Assembly (NCBI RefSeq): GCF_014764385.1
Contig: NZ_CP061714.1
Location: 434,001-498,000 of the forward strand
DNA length: 64,000 nucleotides
Source: Luteimonas sp. MC1825
Lineage (GTDB): Bacteria; Pseudomonadota; Gammaproteobacteria; Xanthomonadales; Xanthomonadaceae
Direction of reading: 5' to 3'
A model generated the notes under the pieces. The model saw only the letters and a list, made by a program, of their open reading frames with translations, was not told where the DNA came from and made no database searches. The position numbers and the translations under genes were made by a program. This document shows, piece after piece, positions 52,311 to 61,032 of this stretch (its first letter is position 1; the number at the start of each line of letters is the position of its first letter).

Positions 52311-53000
52311 TCAGCGCGTGCCGTACAGCACGACGGTCTTGCCGCGGGCGTGCAGCTTGCCGTCGATCTGCAGCTTCTTCAGCACGCGGCCGGCCATCTC
52401 GCGCGAGCAGCCGACCAGGCGGGCGAGCTCCTGGCGAGAGACGCGCAGCTGGGTGCCGTCGGGATGGCTCATCGCCTCGGGCTCCTTCGTCAGGTCGTGC
52501 AGCGTGCGCACGATGCGATCGGTGACGTCGAGGAAGGCGAGGCGCCCGGCCTTGCGGCTGGTGTCGAGCAGGCGCCGCGACAGCTGCGCGCCGATCGAAT
52601 ACATGATCTGCGTGGCATCTCCGGACAGCGATCCCTCGAACAGCTGGTACAGGCGCTCGTAGCTGATCTCGGCGAGTTCGGTCTGCGTGCGGGTGCGCAG
52701 GATCACCTCGCGCACGTCGGATTCGATGAACAGGCCCATCTCGCCGACGAACTCGCCCGCCCCGAAGTAGCCGAGGATCAGTTCGCGACCATCGTCCTCC
52801 TCGGTGATGATGCTGACCGAGCCGTTGATGACGTAATACATGGTGCCGGCCTGGTCGCCCGGGCGGAACACCTCGGTGCGCGGCGGATAGCGTCGGCGGT
52901 GGCAGTGCGCCAGGAAACGTTCGATCGTCGCCGGCGACGGCATGAGTGGATGCAGGGGGCGTCTATAGGTACTGAGGATGGCCACAGGGCTTGTATTCAT
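52311..53000 (-). CDS. clp: CRP-like global regulator Clp
   Basis: A 229-residue CRP/FNR family regulator, the length of Xanthomonas Clp. In Xanthomonas, Clp binds cyclic di-GMP (which releases it from DNA) and controls extracellular enzymes, polysaccharide and virulence. Cyclic-nucleotide-binding fold: FRPGDQAGTMYYVINGSVS and FGAGEFVGEMGLF. The C-terminal winged HTH has SRQELARLVGCSREMAGRVL. The first 25 residues differ from Xanthomonas Clp, so ATG 53000 was chosen by length. Divergent from speD. The degenerate GGDEF/EAL regulator at the left edge could belong to the same signalling network. Confidence 0.95.
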   Translation of the reverse strand: MNTSPVAILSTYRRPLHPLMPSPATIERFLAHCHRRRYPPRTEVFRPGDQAGTMYYVINGSVSIITEEDDGRELILGYFGAGEFVGEMGLFIESDVREVILRTRTQTELAEISYERLYQLFEGSLSGDATQIMYSIGAQLSRRLLDTSRKAGRLAFLDVTDRIVRTLHDLTKEPEAMSHPDGTQLRVSRQELARLVGCSREMAGRVLKKLQIDGKLHARGKTVVLYGTR

Positions 53001-53158
53001 GGGCAGGGTGAACGGGGGATTCAGGGAGAGTAGGCCGTTCGACCCCCGCGGGCAAACCCGTTGTGCCCCGATATGCGGCCCCAAGCCGGCGGCGGGTCGC
53101 CCCCCGGGGCGCGATGCCGCATAATCGCGCACTTTCCGCCGAACCTGGATCCGATGCC
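53001..53158. promoter_or_regulatory. Divergent clp-speD promoter region
   Basis: 158 nt between the two starts. CATAAT at 53120-53125 is a likely -10 for speD. No CRP-type TGTGA-N6-TCACA palindrome was found, and no -35 was convincing. Confidence 0.35.
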
Positions 53159-53950
53159 GTGGTCAAGCCGCTCCCCCGCCTGAAGCTCCAGGGGTTCAAC
53201 AACCTCACCAAGGCGCTTTCCTTCAACATCTACGACGTCTGCTACGCGGTGTCCGAAGAAGAGAGGCAGCGCTACATCGAGTACATCGATGAGGAATACA
53301 ACGCCGACAGGCTCACCCAGATCCTGACCGACGTCGCCGAGATCATCGGCGCCAACATCCTCAACATCGCCCGCCAGGACTACGACCCGCAGGGCGCGTC
53401 GGTGACGATCCTGATCTCGGAGCAGCCGGTGATCGACAAGGCGGCGGCCAAGGGCGTGATCTCCGACGCCGTGGTCGCGCACCTGGACAAGAGCCACATC
53501 ACCGTCCACACCTATCCCGAGACGCACCCGCAGGCGGGCATCGCGACCTTCCGCGCCGACATCGACGTGGCCACGTGCGGCGTGATCTCGCCGCTGAAGG
53601 CGCTGAACTACCTGATCGAGAGCTTCGAGTCGGACATCGTCATCGCCGACTACCGCGTGCGCGGCTTCACCCGCGACATCAAGGGCAAGAAGCACTTCAT
53701 CGACCACAAGATCAACTCGATCCAGGATTACCTGGCCAAGAACGTCAAGTCGCGCTACGAGATGTTCGACGTCAACGTCTACCAGGAAAACATCTTCCAC
53801 ACCAAGATGCACCTGAAGGACTTCGACCTCGACCAGTACCTGTTCGAGGAGAAGGCGCGCAACCTGTCGTTCAAGGAGCGCATGAAGATCGAGGCGCTGC
53901 TCAAGCGCGAGATCGAGGAGCTCTTCCACGGCCGCAACCTGGTGGAGTGA
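53159..53950 (+). CDS. speD: S-adenosylmethionine decarboxylase SpeD (prokaryotic class 1A)
   Basis: Makes the aminopropyl donor for spermidine. 263 residues from GTG 53159, chosen because relatives begin [21 protein letters not shown] and the size then matches E. coli (264). The proenzyme cleaves itself between Lys111 and Ser112 in [14 protein letters not shown] to form the pyruvoyl cofactor; both residues are present, as are [14 protein letters not shown] and [13 protein letters not shown]. No spermidine synthase gene is adjacent. A small multidrug-resistance-type exporter follows after 15 nt. Confidence 0.97.
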   Translation: MVKPLPRLKLQGFNNLTKALSFNIYDVCYAVSEEERQRYIEYIDEEYNADRLTQILTDVAEIIGANILNIARQDYDPQGASVTILISEQPVIDKAAAKGVISDAVVAHLDKSHITVHTYPETHPQAGIATFRADIDVATCGVISPLKALNYLIESFESDIVIADYRVRGFTRDIKGKKHFIDHKINSIQDYLAKNVKSRYEMFDVNVYQENIFHTKMHLKDFDLDQYLFEEKARNLSFKERMKIEALLKREIEELFHGRNLVE

Positions 53951-53965
53951 CGAGGAACCGCCGCG

Positions 53966-54283
53966 ATGGCCTGGATCCACCTGCTGCTCGCCGGCCTGTT
54001 CGAGATCGGCTTCGCGATCGGCCTCAAGTACACCGAAGGCTTCACCCGCCTGTGGCCCAGCGTCTGGACGGTGACCACCGCCGCGATCAGCCTGTGGCTG
54101 TTGACCCAGGCGCTGAAGGTCATCCCGGTGGGCACGGCCTATGCCATCTGGACCGGCATCGGCGCCGTGGGCGTGGTGACGATCGGCATCCTGGCGCTGG
54201 GCGAAAGCGCATCGCCTGCGCGCCTGGCGTGCATCGCCCTCATCGTGGGCGGCGTGGTCGGGCTGAAGGTGGTTTCGGCCTGA
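53966..54283 (+). CDS. gdx: SMR family guanidinium exporter Gdx (SugE)
   Basis: A 105-residue four-helix protein of the small multidrug resistance family, SugE/Gdx branch. The membrane-buried Glu is in [20 protein letters not shown], and [14 protein letters not shown] and [10 protein letters not shown] are diagnostic. Gdx proteins export guanidinium in exchange for protons. No guanidine riboswitch is visible, and transcription probably continues from speD 15 nt upstream; arginine-derived polyamine and guanidine metabolism could link them. Confidence 0.92.
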   Translation: MAWIHLLLAGLFEIGFAIGLKYTEGFTRLWPSVWTVTTAAISLWLLTQALKVIPVGTAYAIWTGIGAVGVVTIGILALGESASPARLACIALIVGGVVGLKVVSA

Positions 54284-54296
54284 CGCAAGCCGGCGG

Positions 54297-54938
54297 TCAG
54301 ATCCGGTAAGCGACGGTCTTCATGAGCTTCGACGCCACGGCCATCAAGGTCGGGATCGGCTGCGGCAGCAGGCGCGCGCCGGCGGCTTCGGCGTTGTCGG
54401 CGTGGCGGGCCTCGTCGGCCTTCATGACCTCGAGGATCGCGCGGCTGCGCAGGTCGGCCTCGGGCAGGGTGCGCAGGTGCTCTTCGAGATGCGCCTCGAC
54501 CTGGCGCTCGGTTTCGACCACGAAGCCGAGGTTCCAGCCGTCGCCGCGCAGCCCGGCCAGCAGGCCGATGGCGTAGCTGCCCGCATACCACAGCGGGTTG
54601 AACAGGCTGGGCCGGCTGTCGAGTTCGCGCAGCCGGTCGTCGCACCAGGCGAGGTGATCGGTTTCCTCCTGCGCCGCCTCGAGCAGGTGCGCGCGCGTGG
54701 CGGCGTCGCGGGCCACCGTCGCCTGCCCGACATACAACGCCTGCGCGCAGACCTCGCCGACATGGTTGATGCGCATCAGTCCCGCCGCGTGGCGGCGCTC
54801 GGGCTCGTCCAGCACCACCTCGGCGTGGTCCGCGCCGGGGTTGCGGCGCTCGGCACGCGGCCGTCCGGCAACGGTTTCCAGTGCGTTCTGGGCATCCGCC
54901 AGCAGGCGGTCAAGCGGGGAGAGGGTGCGCGTGGTCAT
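54297..54938 (-). CDS. coq7: 2-polyprenyl-3-methyl-6-methoxy-1,4-benzoquinone monooxygenase Coq7
   Basis: Di-iron hydroxylase for the last hydroxylation of ubiquinone synthesis. 213 residues from ATG 54938. The ferritin-like iron ligands are seen as [38 protein letters not shown] and [11 protein letters not shown]. This enzyme replaces UbiF in many proteobacteria. It stands alone, convergent with gdx (13 nt between the ends) and divergent from rplM. Confidence 0.96.
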   Translation of the reverse strand: MTTRTLSPLDRLLADAQNALETVAGRPRAERRNPGADHAEVVLDEPERRHAAGLMRINHVGEVCAQALYVGQATVARDAATRAHLLEAAQEETDHLAWCDDRLRELDSRPSLFNPLWYAGSYAIGLLAGLRGDGWNLGFVVETERQVEAHLEEHLRTLPEADLRSRAILEVMKADEARHADNAEAAGARLLPQPIPTLMAVASKLMKTVAYRI

Positions 54939-55001
54939 GCCGGCATTGTGCGCCCGCCGATCGGCGCCGGCCACCGGCCGAAGGGCCAGCCAACCTCCAA
55001 C

Positions 55002-55030
55002 TTGCGGCGAACGCGGCCGGCCGGTACAAT
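55002..55030 (+). promoter_or_regulatory. Promoter of rplM-rpsI
   Basis: -35 TTGCGG (55002-55007), 17-bp spacer, -10 TACAAT (55025-55030), leaving a leader of about 90 nt before rplM. The leader could hold ribosomal-protein autoregulation; no known fold was recognised. Confidence 0.65.
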
Positions 55031-55124
55031 TCCGCCTCTTGCGTTCCCGGAACGTGAAAACGCGTGGCGAAGTTCCCGGCCCAGGCCCGGAACCAACCCG
55101 ACCAGTCACCCCTGAGAGTTCCCG

Positions 55125-55553
55125 ATGAAAACCTTTATTGCCAAGAACGAGACCGTCCAGCGCGACTGGTTCATCGTCGATGCCACCGGCAAGACCCTTG
55201 GCCGCCTGAGCACCGAAATCGCGCGCCGCCTGCGTGGCAAGCACAAGCCCGTCTACACCACCCACGTCGACACCGGCGACTACATCATCGTGGTCAACGC
55301 CGAGAAGATCCACGTGACCGGCAACAAGCTGGCCGACAAGATGTACTACCGCTTCACCGGTTACATCGGCAACCTCAAGTCCGAGTCCCTGGCGCAGGCG
55401 CTGCAGCGCCACCCGGAGCGCGTGATCGAGCATTCCGTCAAGGGCATGCTGCCGAAGAACACCCTCGGCCGTGCGATGTACAAGAAGCTCAAGGTCTACA
55501 AGGGTGCCGAACATCCGCACGCCGCCCAGCAGCCGCAAGTCCTGGATATCTGA
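55125..55553 (+). CDS. rplM: 50S ribosomal protein L13
   Basis: 142 residues, standard length. Begins [19 protein letters not shown] and contains the L13 signature segments [39 protein letters not shown] and [12 protein letters not shown]. First gene of the rplM-rpsI operon, with a good promoter upstream and rpsI starting 2 nt after its stop. Confidence 0.99.
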   Translation: MKTFIAKNETVQRDWFIVDATGKTLGRLSTEIARRLRGKHKPVYTTHVDTGDYIIVVNAEKIHVTGNKLADKMYYRFTGYIGNLKSESLAQALQRHPERVIEHSVKGMLPKNTLGRAMYKKLKVYKGAEHPHAAQQPQVLDI

Positions 55554-55555
55554 AC

Positions 55556-55948
55556 ATGGCAATCACCCAGAATTACGGCACCGGCCGTCGCAAGTCCTCC
55601 ACCGCCCGCGTGTTCCTGCGCCGCGGTACCGGCACCATCACCGTCAATGAGCGTCCGCTCGACGAGTTCTTCGGCCGCGAGACCGCGCGCATGATCGTGC
55701 GCCAGCCGCTCGAGCTGACCAAGAACACCGAGAGCTTCGACATCTACGTGACCACGCACGGCGGCGGCACCACCGGCCAGGCCGGCGCCATCCGCCTGGG
55801 CATCGCCCGCGCGCTGGTGGAGTACGACGAGACCCTCAAGACCGAACTGCGCAAGGCGGGCTTCATGACCCGTGACGCGCGCGAAGTCGAGCGCAAGAAG
55901 GTCGGCCTGCACAAGGCACGTCGCGCCACCCAGTTCTCGAAGCGCTGA
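55556..55948 (+). CDS. rpsI: 30S ribosomal protein S9
   Basis: 130 residues, standard length. [19 protein letters not shown] at the start, [19 protein letters not shown] in the middle, and the C-terminal RRATQFSKR tail that reaches the P-site tRNA anticodon. A hairpin follows directly downstream, then tRNA-Gln. Confidence 0.99.
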   Translation: MAITQNYGTGRRKSSTARVFLRRGTGTITVNERPLDEFFGRETARMIVRQPLELTKNTESFDIYVTTHGGGTTGQAGAIRLGIARALVEYDETLKTELRKAGFMTRDAREVERKKVGLHKARRATQFSKR

Positions 55949-55959
55949 TCGAGGTATTC

Positions 55960-55980
55960 AGGATCGCCTCGCGCGATCCT
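55960..55980 (+). terminator. Hairpin after rpsI
   Basis: AGGATCGC-ctcgc-GCGATCCT, 8-bp perfect arms, 12 nt after the rpsI stop; no T-tract. It ends 4 nt before the -10 box of the tRNA gene, so it occupies the place of a -35 element. Confidence 0.55.
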
Positions 55981-55984
55981 GCGT

Positions 55985-55990
55985 TACAAT
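55985..55990 (+). promoter_or_regulatory. -10 box of tRNA-Gln
   Basis: TACAAT, 9 nt before the mature tRNA 5' end at 56000. The -35 region is within the rpsI hairpin and has no clear match. Confidence 0.5.
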
Positions 55991-55999
55991 TTGCTCCAT

Positions 56000-56074
56000 A
56001 GCCCCGTCGCCAAGCGGTAAGGCACCTGACTCTGACTCAGGCATTCGGAGGTTCGAATCCTTCCGGGGCTGCCA
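56000..56074 (+). tRNA. tRNA-Gln (anticodon CUG)
   Basis: Folds as a full cloverleaf: acceptor stem AGCCCCG / CGGGGCT, D arm with AAGCGGTAAGGC, anticodon stem CCTGA / TCAGG around loop CTCTGAC (anticodon CTG at 56032-56034, reading CAG), T loop TTCGAAT in stem GGAGG / CCTTC with one G-U, discriminator G and an encoded CCA. The short D loop is usual for tRNA-Gln. This is the only tRNA I found in the window. Confidence 0.96.
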
Positions 56075-56089
56075 TATCCAAGCTAGGCC

Positions 56090-56114
56090 CGAAGCCCGCC
56101 ACGTGCGGGCTTCG
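56090..56114 (+). terminator. Terminator-like hairpin after tRNA-Gln
   Basis: CGAAGCCCGC-cacgt-GCGGGCTTCG, 10-bp perfect arms, followed by TCCTTTCC. It lies 15 nt after the tRNA CCA and before the dioxygenase gene. Confidence 0.65.
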
Positions 56115-56140
56115 TCCTTTCCGCCTGCCGGAGTCCGCAC

Positions 56141-56884
56141 ATGGCCATGACCTTCCCCCCGCCGTATACCGCCGAGGACGGCGTGCTGGCGGCGCTGCGC
56201 GATGACGGGTATGCCGTACTCTCGCCCGCGATGGTCGCCGCACTTGCGGGCATGACGCCGATGGACGTCGCCGGCCTGCAGGTCGGCTGGAGCGACCTGC
56301 CGCTCGACGGCTACCTGCGCGACGGCGGCAGCTATCGGCGGCGCCGGCATTCCTGCTTCATCGTCGACGGCGAGGGCGCGCATCTCGCCCCGCATCGCGC
56401 GCACTGGCAGTCGCTCGACTACAACGCACTGCATGGCGGCATGGAGCGCATGTACCAGCCGCTTTCGCCGGGTGTGGTGGGAAGGCCTGCCTGGCCGCGG
56501 CTGCTGGAAGCGTTGGGCGCGCTGTTTTCGCAGGTCCGCGCCGCCATTCCGTGGTACGTGGAAGCGCACCAGTTCCGCATCGACACCAGCGACGGCATCG
56601 GCCGGCCCACGCCCGAGGGCGCGCATCGCGACGGCGTCGATTTCGTCGCCGTGTTCGTCGTCGAGCGCCACGGCATCAAGGGTGGCGAGACCCGCGTGTT
56701 CGATGCCGCCGGCCCCGACGGCCACCGCTTCACGCTCGAGGACCCGTGGTCGCTGCTGCTGCTGGACGACACCCGCATGATCCACGAGTCGACCCCGATC
56801 CAGCCGCTCGACGCAGACGCCACCGGCCACCGCGACACCCTCGTCCTGACCTACCGGGCAGGTGCGTTCCAGGGTGAGGATTGA
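56141..56884 (+). CDS. 2OG-Fe dioxygenase family protein
   Basis: 247 residues. The iron-binding triad is visible: His and Asp in EGAHRDGVDF (about 163-172) and a second His in RMIHESTPI (about 217). A C-terminal Arg in the region HRDTLVLTYR could bind 2-oxoglutarate. The family (PF10014-like) includes amino acid hydroxylases such as L-isoleucine dioxygenases, but the substrate here cannot be told. A hairpin GAGAGCA-gaaaa-TGCTCTC overlaps its stop (56883-56901). ATG 56141 fits; the gene follows tRNA-Gln and its terminator. Confidence 0.83.
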   Translation: MAMTFPPPYTAEDGVLAALRDDGYAVLSPAMVAALAGMTPMDVAGLQVGWSDLPLDGYLRDGGSYRRRRHSCFIVDGEGAHLAPHRAHWQSLDYNALHGGMERMYQPLSPGVVGRPAWPRLLEALGALFSQVRAAIPWYVEAHQFRIDTSDGIGRPTPEGAHRDGVDFVAVFVVERHGIKGGETRVFDAAGPDGHRFTLEDPWSLLLLDDTRMIHESTPIQPLDADATGHRDTLVLTYRAGAFQGED

Positions 56885-56901
56885 GAGCAGAAAATGCTCT
56901 C
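56883..56901 (+). terminator. Hairpin at the end of the dioxygenase gene
   Basis: GAGAGCA-gaaaa-TGCTCTC, 7-bp arms with a GAAAA loop, overlapping the TGA stop; no T-tract. Confidence 0.4.
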
Positions 56902-56925
56902 CCCACACGCCACCCACCGCCCCGC

Positions 56926-56931
56926 TACAAT
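56926..56931 (+). promoter_or_regulatory. -10 box of fahA-maiA
   Basis: TACAAT, 29 nt before the fahA ATG. No clear -35. Confidence 0.45.
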
Positions 56932-56960
56932 CGGCGGATTGTGGCTTTCGCGGAGCGGTG

Positions 56961-57950
56961 ATGAAGCTGGGTTCTTTGAAAGAGGGCGGCCGCGACGGCA
57001 CGCTGGTGGTGGTGTCGCGTGATCTCGCGCGTGCCGTGCGCGCGACCGGGATCGCGCCGACCCTGCAGCAGGCGCTCGAGGACTGGTCCAACATCGCGCC
57101 GCGCCTCGTGGCGCTGTCCGACGCGCTCAACGCCGGCGACGCCGATGGCGCCTTCGACGTGGAACCGGCGCAGCTTGCAGCCCCGTTGCCACGCGCCTAC
57201 GAATTCCTCGATGGCAGCGCCTACCTGCCGCACGTGGCGCGCGTGCGCCGTGCGCGTGGTGCCGAGGTGCCCGAGAGCTTCTACACCGATCCGCTGATGT
57301 ACCAGGGGACCAGCGCCGGCTTCCTCGGCCCGCGCGACCCGGTGCGGGTGACCAGCGAAGAACACGGCATCGACCTCGAGGCCGAGATCGTGGTGGTCAC
57401 CGACGACGTGCCGATGGCGGTCACGCCGGAGCAGGCCGCCGGGCATATCCAGCTGATCGGACTGGTCAACGACGTCAGCCTGCGCAACCTGATCCCGGGC
57501 GAGCTGGCCAAGGGCTTCGGGTTCCTGCAGTCCAAGCCGCGTTCGGCGCTGTCGCCGGTGTTCGTGACGCCCGACGAGCTCGGCGACGCGTGGCGCGGCA
57601 GCAAGCTGCACCGGCCGCTGGTCACCCATGTCAACGGCGCATGGTTCGGCGCACCGGAGGCCGGCGTCGACATGCAGTTCGATTTCGCGCAATTGGTCGC
57701 GCATGCGGCCAGGACGCGGCCGCTGTCGGCGGGCACCCTCGTCGGCTCCGGCACCATCGCCAACGAGGACACCACGCTCGGCGCATCGTGCTTCGCCGAG
57801 AAGCGGACCGTCGAGGCGCTGGAGCACGGCCAGCCGCTCACGCCGTTCATGAGCTTTGGCGACAGCGTGCGCATCGAGATGTTCGATGCCGCGGGCGAGA
57901 CGATCTTCGGTGCCATCGAGCAGCGGATCGAGCACCAGGGCGCACCCTGA
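56961..57950 (+). CDS. fahA: Fumarylacetoacetate hydrolase family protein
   Basis: Hydrolyses fumarylacetoacetate to fumarate and acetoacetate at the end of tyrosine catabolism. 329 residues from ATG 56961, so it is the shorter bacterial FAA_hydrolase type rather than the 420-residue eukaryotic enzyme. The active-site region has DPLMYQGTSAGFLGPRDPV, metal-binding DLEAEIVVV, GFGFLQSKPRSALSP, AGTLVGSGTIANED and FMSFGDSVRIEM. maiA follows after 68 nt, which supports this pathway. hmgA and hppD are not in the window. Confidence 0.92.
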   Translation: MKLGSLKEGGRDGTLVVVSRDLARAVRATGIAPTLQQALEDWSNIAPRLVALSDALNAGDADGAFDVEPAQLAAPLPRAYEFLDGSAYLPHVARVRRARGAEVPESFYTDPLMYQGTSAGFLGPRDPVRVTSEEHGIDLEAEIVVVTDDVPMAVTPEQAAGHIQLIGLVNDVSLRNLIPGELAKGFGFLQSKPRSALSPVFVTPDELGDAWRGSKLHRPLVTHVNGAWFGAPEAGVDMQFDFAQLVAHAARTRPLSAGTLVGSGTIANEDTTLGASCFAEKRTVEALEHGQPLTPFMSFGDSVRIEMFDAAGETIFGAIEQRIEHQGAP

Positions 57951-58018
57951 GGGACGCCAGCGGCGCGCCGGCCCCGCCCAGGCGGGAAGATTTGGGGAAC
58001 GGGGGGAGGAGTGGCCAG

Positions 58019-58693
58019 GTGGCGACCGTGAATGAATCCTTGTGCCTGCATTCGTACTGGCGCTCCAGCGCCGCGTATCGCGTGCGCATCGGCCTGAACA
58101 TCAAGGGGCTGCCCTACGACATCGCCCCGGTGCACCTGGTCCGCGACGGTGGCGAACAGCACAAGCCCGACTTCGCGGCCATGAACCCGCAGCAGCTCGT
58201 GCCGGTGCTGCAACACGGCCAGCGCATGCTGCGCCAGTCGCTGGCGATCCTCGAGTACCTGGACGAGATGTGGCCCACGCCGCCACTGCTGCCGTCCACC
58301 GCGCGCGACCGCGTCCGCGTGCGCGGCCTGGCGCAACTGGTGGCGTGCGACATCCATCCGCTCAACAACCTGCGCGTGCTGCAGTACCTCGAGCGCGACT
58401 GGGGCGTGCCCGGCGCGGAGCGCGACGTGTGGGTGAAGCACTGGATCGTCGAGGGCTTCCGCGCGCTCGAGGCGCTGCTGGCCGGCAATGTCTCGACCGG
58501 CGAATACTGCGACGGCCACGCGCCGGGCCTGGCGGACTGCTGCCTGGTGCCGCAGGTCTACAACGCGCGCCGGTTCGGCGTGGACATGGCGGCGTTCCCG
58601 ATCATCGCGCGCATCGAGCAACACTGCCTGCAACTTCCGGCATTCGACGCCGCGCGCCCCGAGCGCCAGCCCGACGCGCCCGAAATGGCCTGA
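58019..58693 (+). CDS. maiA: Maleylacetoacetate isomerase MaiA
   Basis: Glutathione-dependent isomerase of the zeta-class GST fold: maleylacetoacetate to fumarylacetoacetate. 224 residues. The start is GTG 58019, preceded by GGAGGAG with 7-nt spacing; GTG 58028 is second best. The catalytic segment SYWRSSAAYRVRIGLNIKGL is intact, as are NPQQLVPVL, QSLAILEYLDE and CDIHPLNNLRVLQYL. Together with fahA it completes tyrosine/phenylalanine breakdown from homogentisate. Confidence 0.95.
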   Translation: MATVNESLCLHSYWRSSAAYRVRIGLNIKGLPYDIAPVHLVRDGGEQHKPDFAAMNPQQLVPVLQHGQRMLRQSLAILEYLDEMWPTPPLLPSTARDRVRVRGLAQLVACDIHPLNNLRVLQYLERDWGVPGAERDVWVKHWIVEGFRALEALLAGNVSTGEYCDGHAPGLADCCLVPQVYNARRFGVDMAAFPIIARIEQHCLQLPAFDAARPERQPDAPEMA

Positions 58694-58697
58694 CGCC

Positions 58698-59813
58698 TCA
58701 GTGCGAGGCGTGGCCGGTGTCGAAGACGTCGGCGTAGGGGTCGTGCTCGTCGCCGCCTTCGGACAGGCGGAACTTGAGGTCCAGGCCGTCGCGCGAGTCG
58801 GCTGCCCGCAGCGCGGTCTCGCGCTCGATGCGGCCGTCCTTGAACAGCCGGAACAGGCACTGGTCGAACGACTCCATGCCTTCCTCCAGCGACTCCTCCA
58901 TCGCCTGCTTGATCTCGTGCACCTGGCCGCGGCGCAGCAGGTCGCGGATCATCGGCGTGTTGATCAGCACTTCGGTGGCCGGCATCCGGCGACCGTCGGT
59001 GCCCACGACAAGGCGCTGCGAGACCACCGAACGCAGGTTCAGCGCCAGGTTCATCAGCACGTTCTTGTGCGCCGCCTCGGGGAAGAAATTGAGGATGCGC
59101 TCGATGGTCTGGTCGGCGTTGTTGGAGTGCAGCGTGGCCAGGCAGATGTGGCCGGTCTCGGCGAACGCGATCGCGGCCTCCATCGTGGTGGCGTCGAGGA
59201 TCTCGCCGATCAGGATGACGTCCGGCGCCTCGCGCATCGCGTTCTTCAGCGCGTTGTGGAAGGCGTGGGTATCGATGCCGACCTCGCGCTGGTTGACGAT
59301 CGACTTCTTGTGCCGGTGCAGGTATTCGATCGGATCCTCGATGGTGAGGATGTGCCCCGGGGTGGTGCTGTTGCGGTAATCGATCATCGACGCCAGCGTG
59401 GTCGACTTGCCCGAGCCGGTGGACCCGACGATCAGCACCAGGCCACGCGGGGCCATGATGATGTCCTTCAGCACGGACGGCAGCTGCAGCTCCTCGATCG
59501 AGGGGATGGTGCTGCGGATCGCACGGATCACCATGCCGACCTCGCCGCGCTGCTTGAACACGTTGACGCGGAAGCGCCCGGAGTCGGCCAGCGACAGCGC
59601 CATGTTGAGCTCCAGCTCGCGCTCGAACTGCGGCACCTGGCCTTCGTCCATCAGCGAGTAGGCGATCTTCTTCACCATGCCGGGAGGCAGGCCGGTATTG
59701 CCGAGCGGGTAAAGCTTGCCTTCGACCTTGATGTACACCGGCGCACCGGTGGTCAGGAACATGTCGGAGGCATTCTTTTCCGTCATCAGCTTGAGGAAAT
59801 AGCCGATGTCCAT
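58698..59813 (-). CDS. pilU: Type IV pilus retraction ATPase PilU
   Basis: PilT-like motor protein that helps depolymerise pili in a PilT-dependent way. 371 residues from ATG 59813. N-terminal PAS-like domain (DIGYFLKLMTEKNASDMFLT), then the ATPase with Walker A VGSTGSGKSTT, an Asp box, Walker B VILIGE and the His box TGHICLATLHSNN. The C-terminal QAMEESLEEGMESFDQ replaces the AIRNLIREGK of PilT, as in PilU. The motif after Walker B reads EILDATTM where PilU of Pseudomonas has EIRDRETM as I recall. pilT, which usually lies upstream, is not adjacent. Confidence 0.94.
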   Translation of the reverse strand: MDIGYFLKLMTEKNASDMFLTTGAPVYIKVEGKLYPLGNTGLPPGMVKKIAYSLMDEGQVPQFERELELNMALSLADSGRFRVNVFKQRGEVGMVIRAIRSTIPSIEELQLPSVLKDIIMAPRGLVLIVGSTGSGKSTTLASMIDYRNSTTPGHILTIEDPIEYLHRHKKSIVNQREVGIDTHAFHNALKNAMREAPDVILIGEILDATTMEAAIAFAETGHICLATLHSNNADQTIERILNFFPEAAHKNVLMNLALNLRSVVSQRLVVGTDGRRMPATEVLINTPMIRDLLRRGQVHEIKQAMEESLEEGMESFDQCLFRLFKDGRIERETALRAADSRDGLDLKFRLSEGGDEHDPYADVFDTGHASH

Positions 59814-59908
59814 TGCCGATATCCCCTGTCGCGCCGCGCCGGCACGTTGCGTACCGGGCGGATGCTGATAACAATGGCCGCGCGATCCCCCAATCGGCAC
59901 GACCCCCT

Positions 59909-60295
59909 ATGCGCACAAGCTTCGCACAATTCAAGACGGCCCTGCATGGCCTGTGTCTCGTTCCGGTGCTCGTACTCGGGGCCTGCGCGAGCCTGCCACC
60001 ACCCACGGCCGAACTCACCACCGCGCAACAGGCGGTCTCGCGCGCCGATGCCGCCGATGCCCAGCAGTACGCGCCGGAGGAGCTCGAGCGCGCACGCACC
60101 GCGCTGAGCCGCGCCCAGTCGGCGATGGCGGCCGGCCAGGAGCGTGACGCTCGCGTGCTGGCGCAGCTGGCGGCGGCTTCGGCCGACCTCGCCAAGGCCC
60201 GCAGCGAGCAGGCGCAGACCGCATCCGCGCTTGCACAGCGCCGCAGCGAGGTGGCCGGCCTGCGCCAGCGCCTCGGCATGGAGGGCACGCCATGA
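59909..60295 (+). CDS. DUF4398 lipoprotein
   Basis: 128 residues. A lipoprotein signal with lipobox LGAC (Cys26) is followed by an Ala/Glu/Arg-rich helical domain (TTAQQAVSRADAADAQQYAPEELERA) typical of DUF4398, with coiled-coil character. Likely anchored in the outer membrane facing the periplasm; function unknown. In other proteobacteria DUF4398 genes are paired with OmpA-type peptidoglycan-binding proteins. It is divergent from pilU, and its stop overlaps the next start (ATGA). Confidence 0.83.
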   Translation: MRTSFAQFKTALHGLCLVPVLVLGACASLPPPTAELTTAQQAVSRADAADAQQYAPEELERARTALSRAQSAMAAGQERDARVLAQLAAASADLAKARSEQAQTASALAQRRSEVAGLRQRLGMEGTP

Positions 60296-60924
60296 CCCGC
60301 ATCATCGCCGCCACGGCCATCGCCATCGCACTGCTGGCGACGCCGGCCATGGCGCAGGTCCAGCCGCGCGGGCAGGCGCCGGCGCGCACGCAGGCCGCGA
60401 GCGAACTGGCGCGCCTGGAGTCCCGCCTGCAGGCGCTCGACACCGATCCCGTACGCAACACGCTGGCCGCGTACGAGCGTCTCCAGGCCCGCCAGGCGGT
60501 GGATGCGCTGGCGGCCGCAAGGAGCGGCCAGGGGCGCACGGACGCACGCCAGGTCGCCGAATGGCGGGTCGAGACCGCGGAAATCGCGGTAGGCAACGCC
60601 GTCGACCGGCGCGAGCTCGATCGCCTCGAGCGCGAACGCAGCGAACTGCTGGTGGAAGCCAGCCGCCAGGATGCCGCCCGCGCCCGCGCGGAGGCCGAGC
60701 GGCTGCGCATCCAGGCCCAGGTGCAGGCCGAGGAGGCCGAGCGCCTGCGCCTGGCGGCCGAGGAGGAATCCAGCGCCCGCCAGCAGGTGGAAGGCGTGCT
60801 GGACGACGTGGCCGGCGCACAGGCCGCCAAGCTGCGTGCGGCGCGACAGCGCGAAGCCGAGCTCAAGCGCCAGGAAGCCGAGCTGATGCGGGATGTGCCG
60901 GGTCCCGCCAGGCGCCCGCGCTGA
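60292..60924 (+). CDS. Exported coiled-coil protein
   Basis: 210 residues. Signal peptide cleaved near ATPAMA; the mature protein is almost entirely predicted helix and coiled coil (REAELKRQEAELM at the end), rich in Arg, Glu and Ala. The family is not recognised beyond similarity to the N-terminal part of DUF4398/OmpA-type partners. No OmpA peptidoglycan-binding domain follows; the protein stops with a PARRPR tail. It may be a natural short form or the remnant of a longer gene. Co-translated with the lipoprotein gene. Confidence 0.75.
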   Translation: MTRIIAATAIAIALLATPAMAQVQPRGQAPARTQAASELARLESRLQALDTDPVRNTLAAYERLQARQAVDALAAARSGQGRTDARQVAEWRVETAEIAVGNAVDRRELDRLERERSELLVEASRQDAARARAEAERLRIQAQVQAEEAERLRLAAEEESSARQQVEGVLDDVAGAQAAKLRAARQREAELKRQEAELMRDVPGPARRPR

Positions 60925-61032
60925 CGCCCGCAAGCACCCCGGAAGCGGGTCCGGGCGGCCGCCTGTCCGGCGGCTGTCCGCACCCTCCGCGGCGGCCTTG
61001 CCCCCCCAGGTCGGGAGGAGTAGGGTCGGTCC

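Noticed and set aside
53063..53158. A longer SpeD starting about 32 codons upstream
   Set aside because: The extra residues are not found in relatives; GTG 53159 gives the E. coli/Xanthomonas length and processing site at Ser112.
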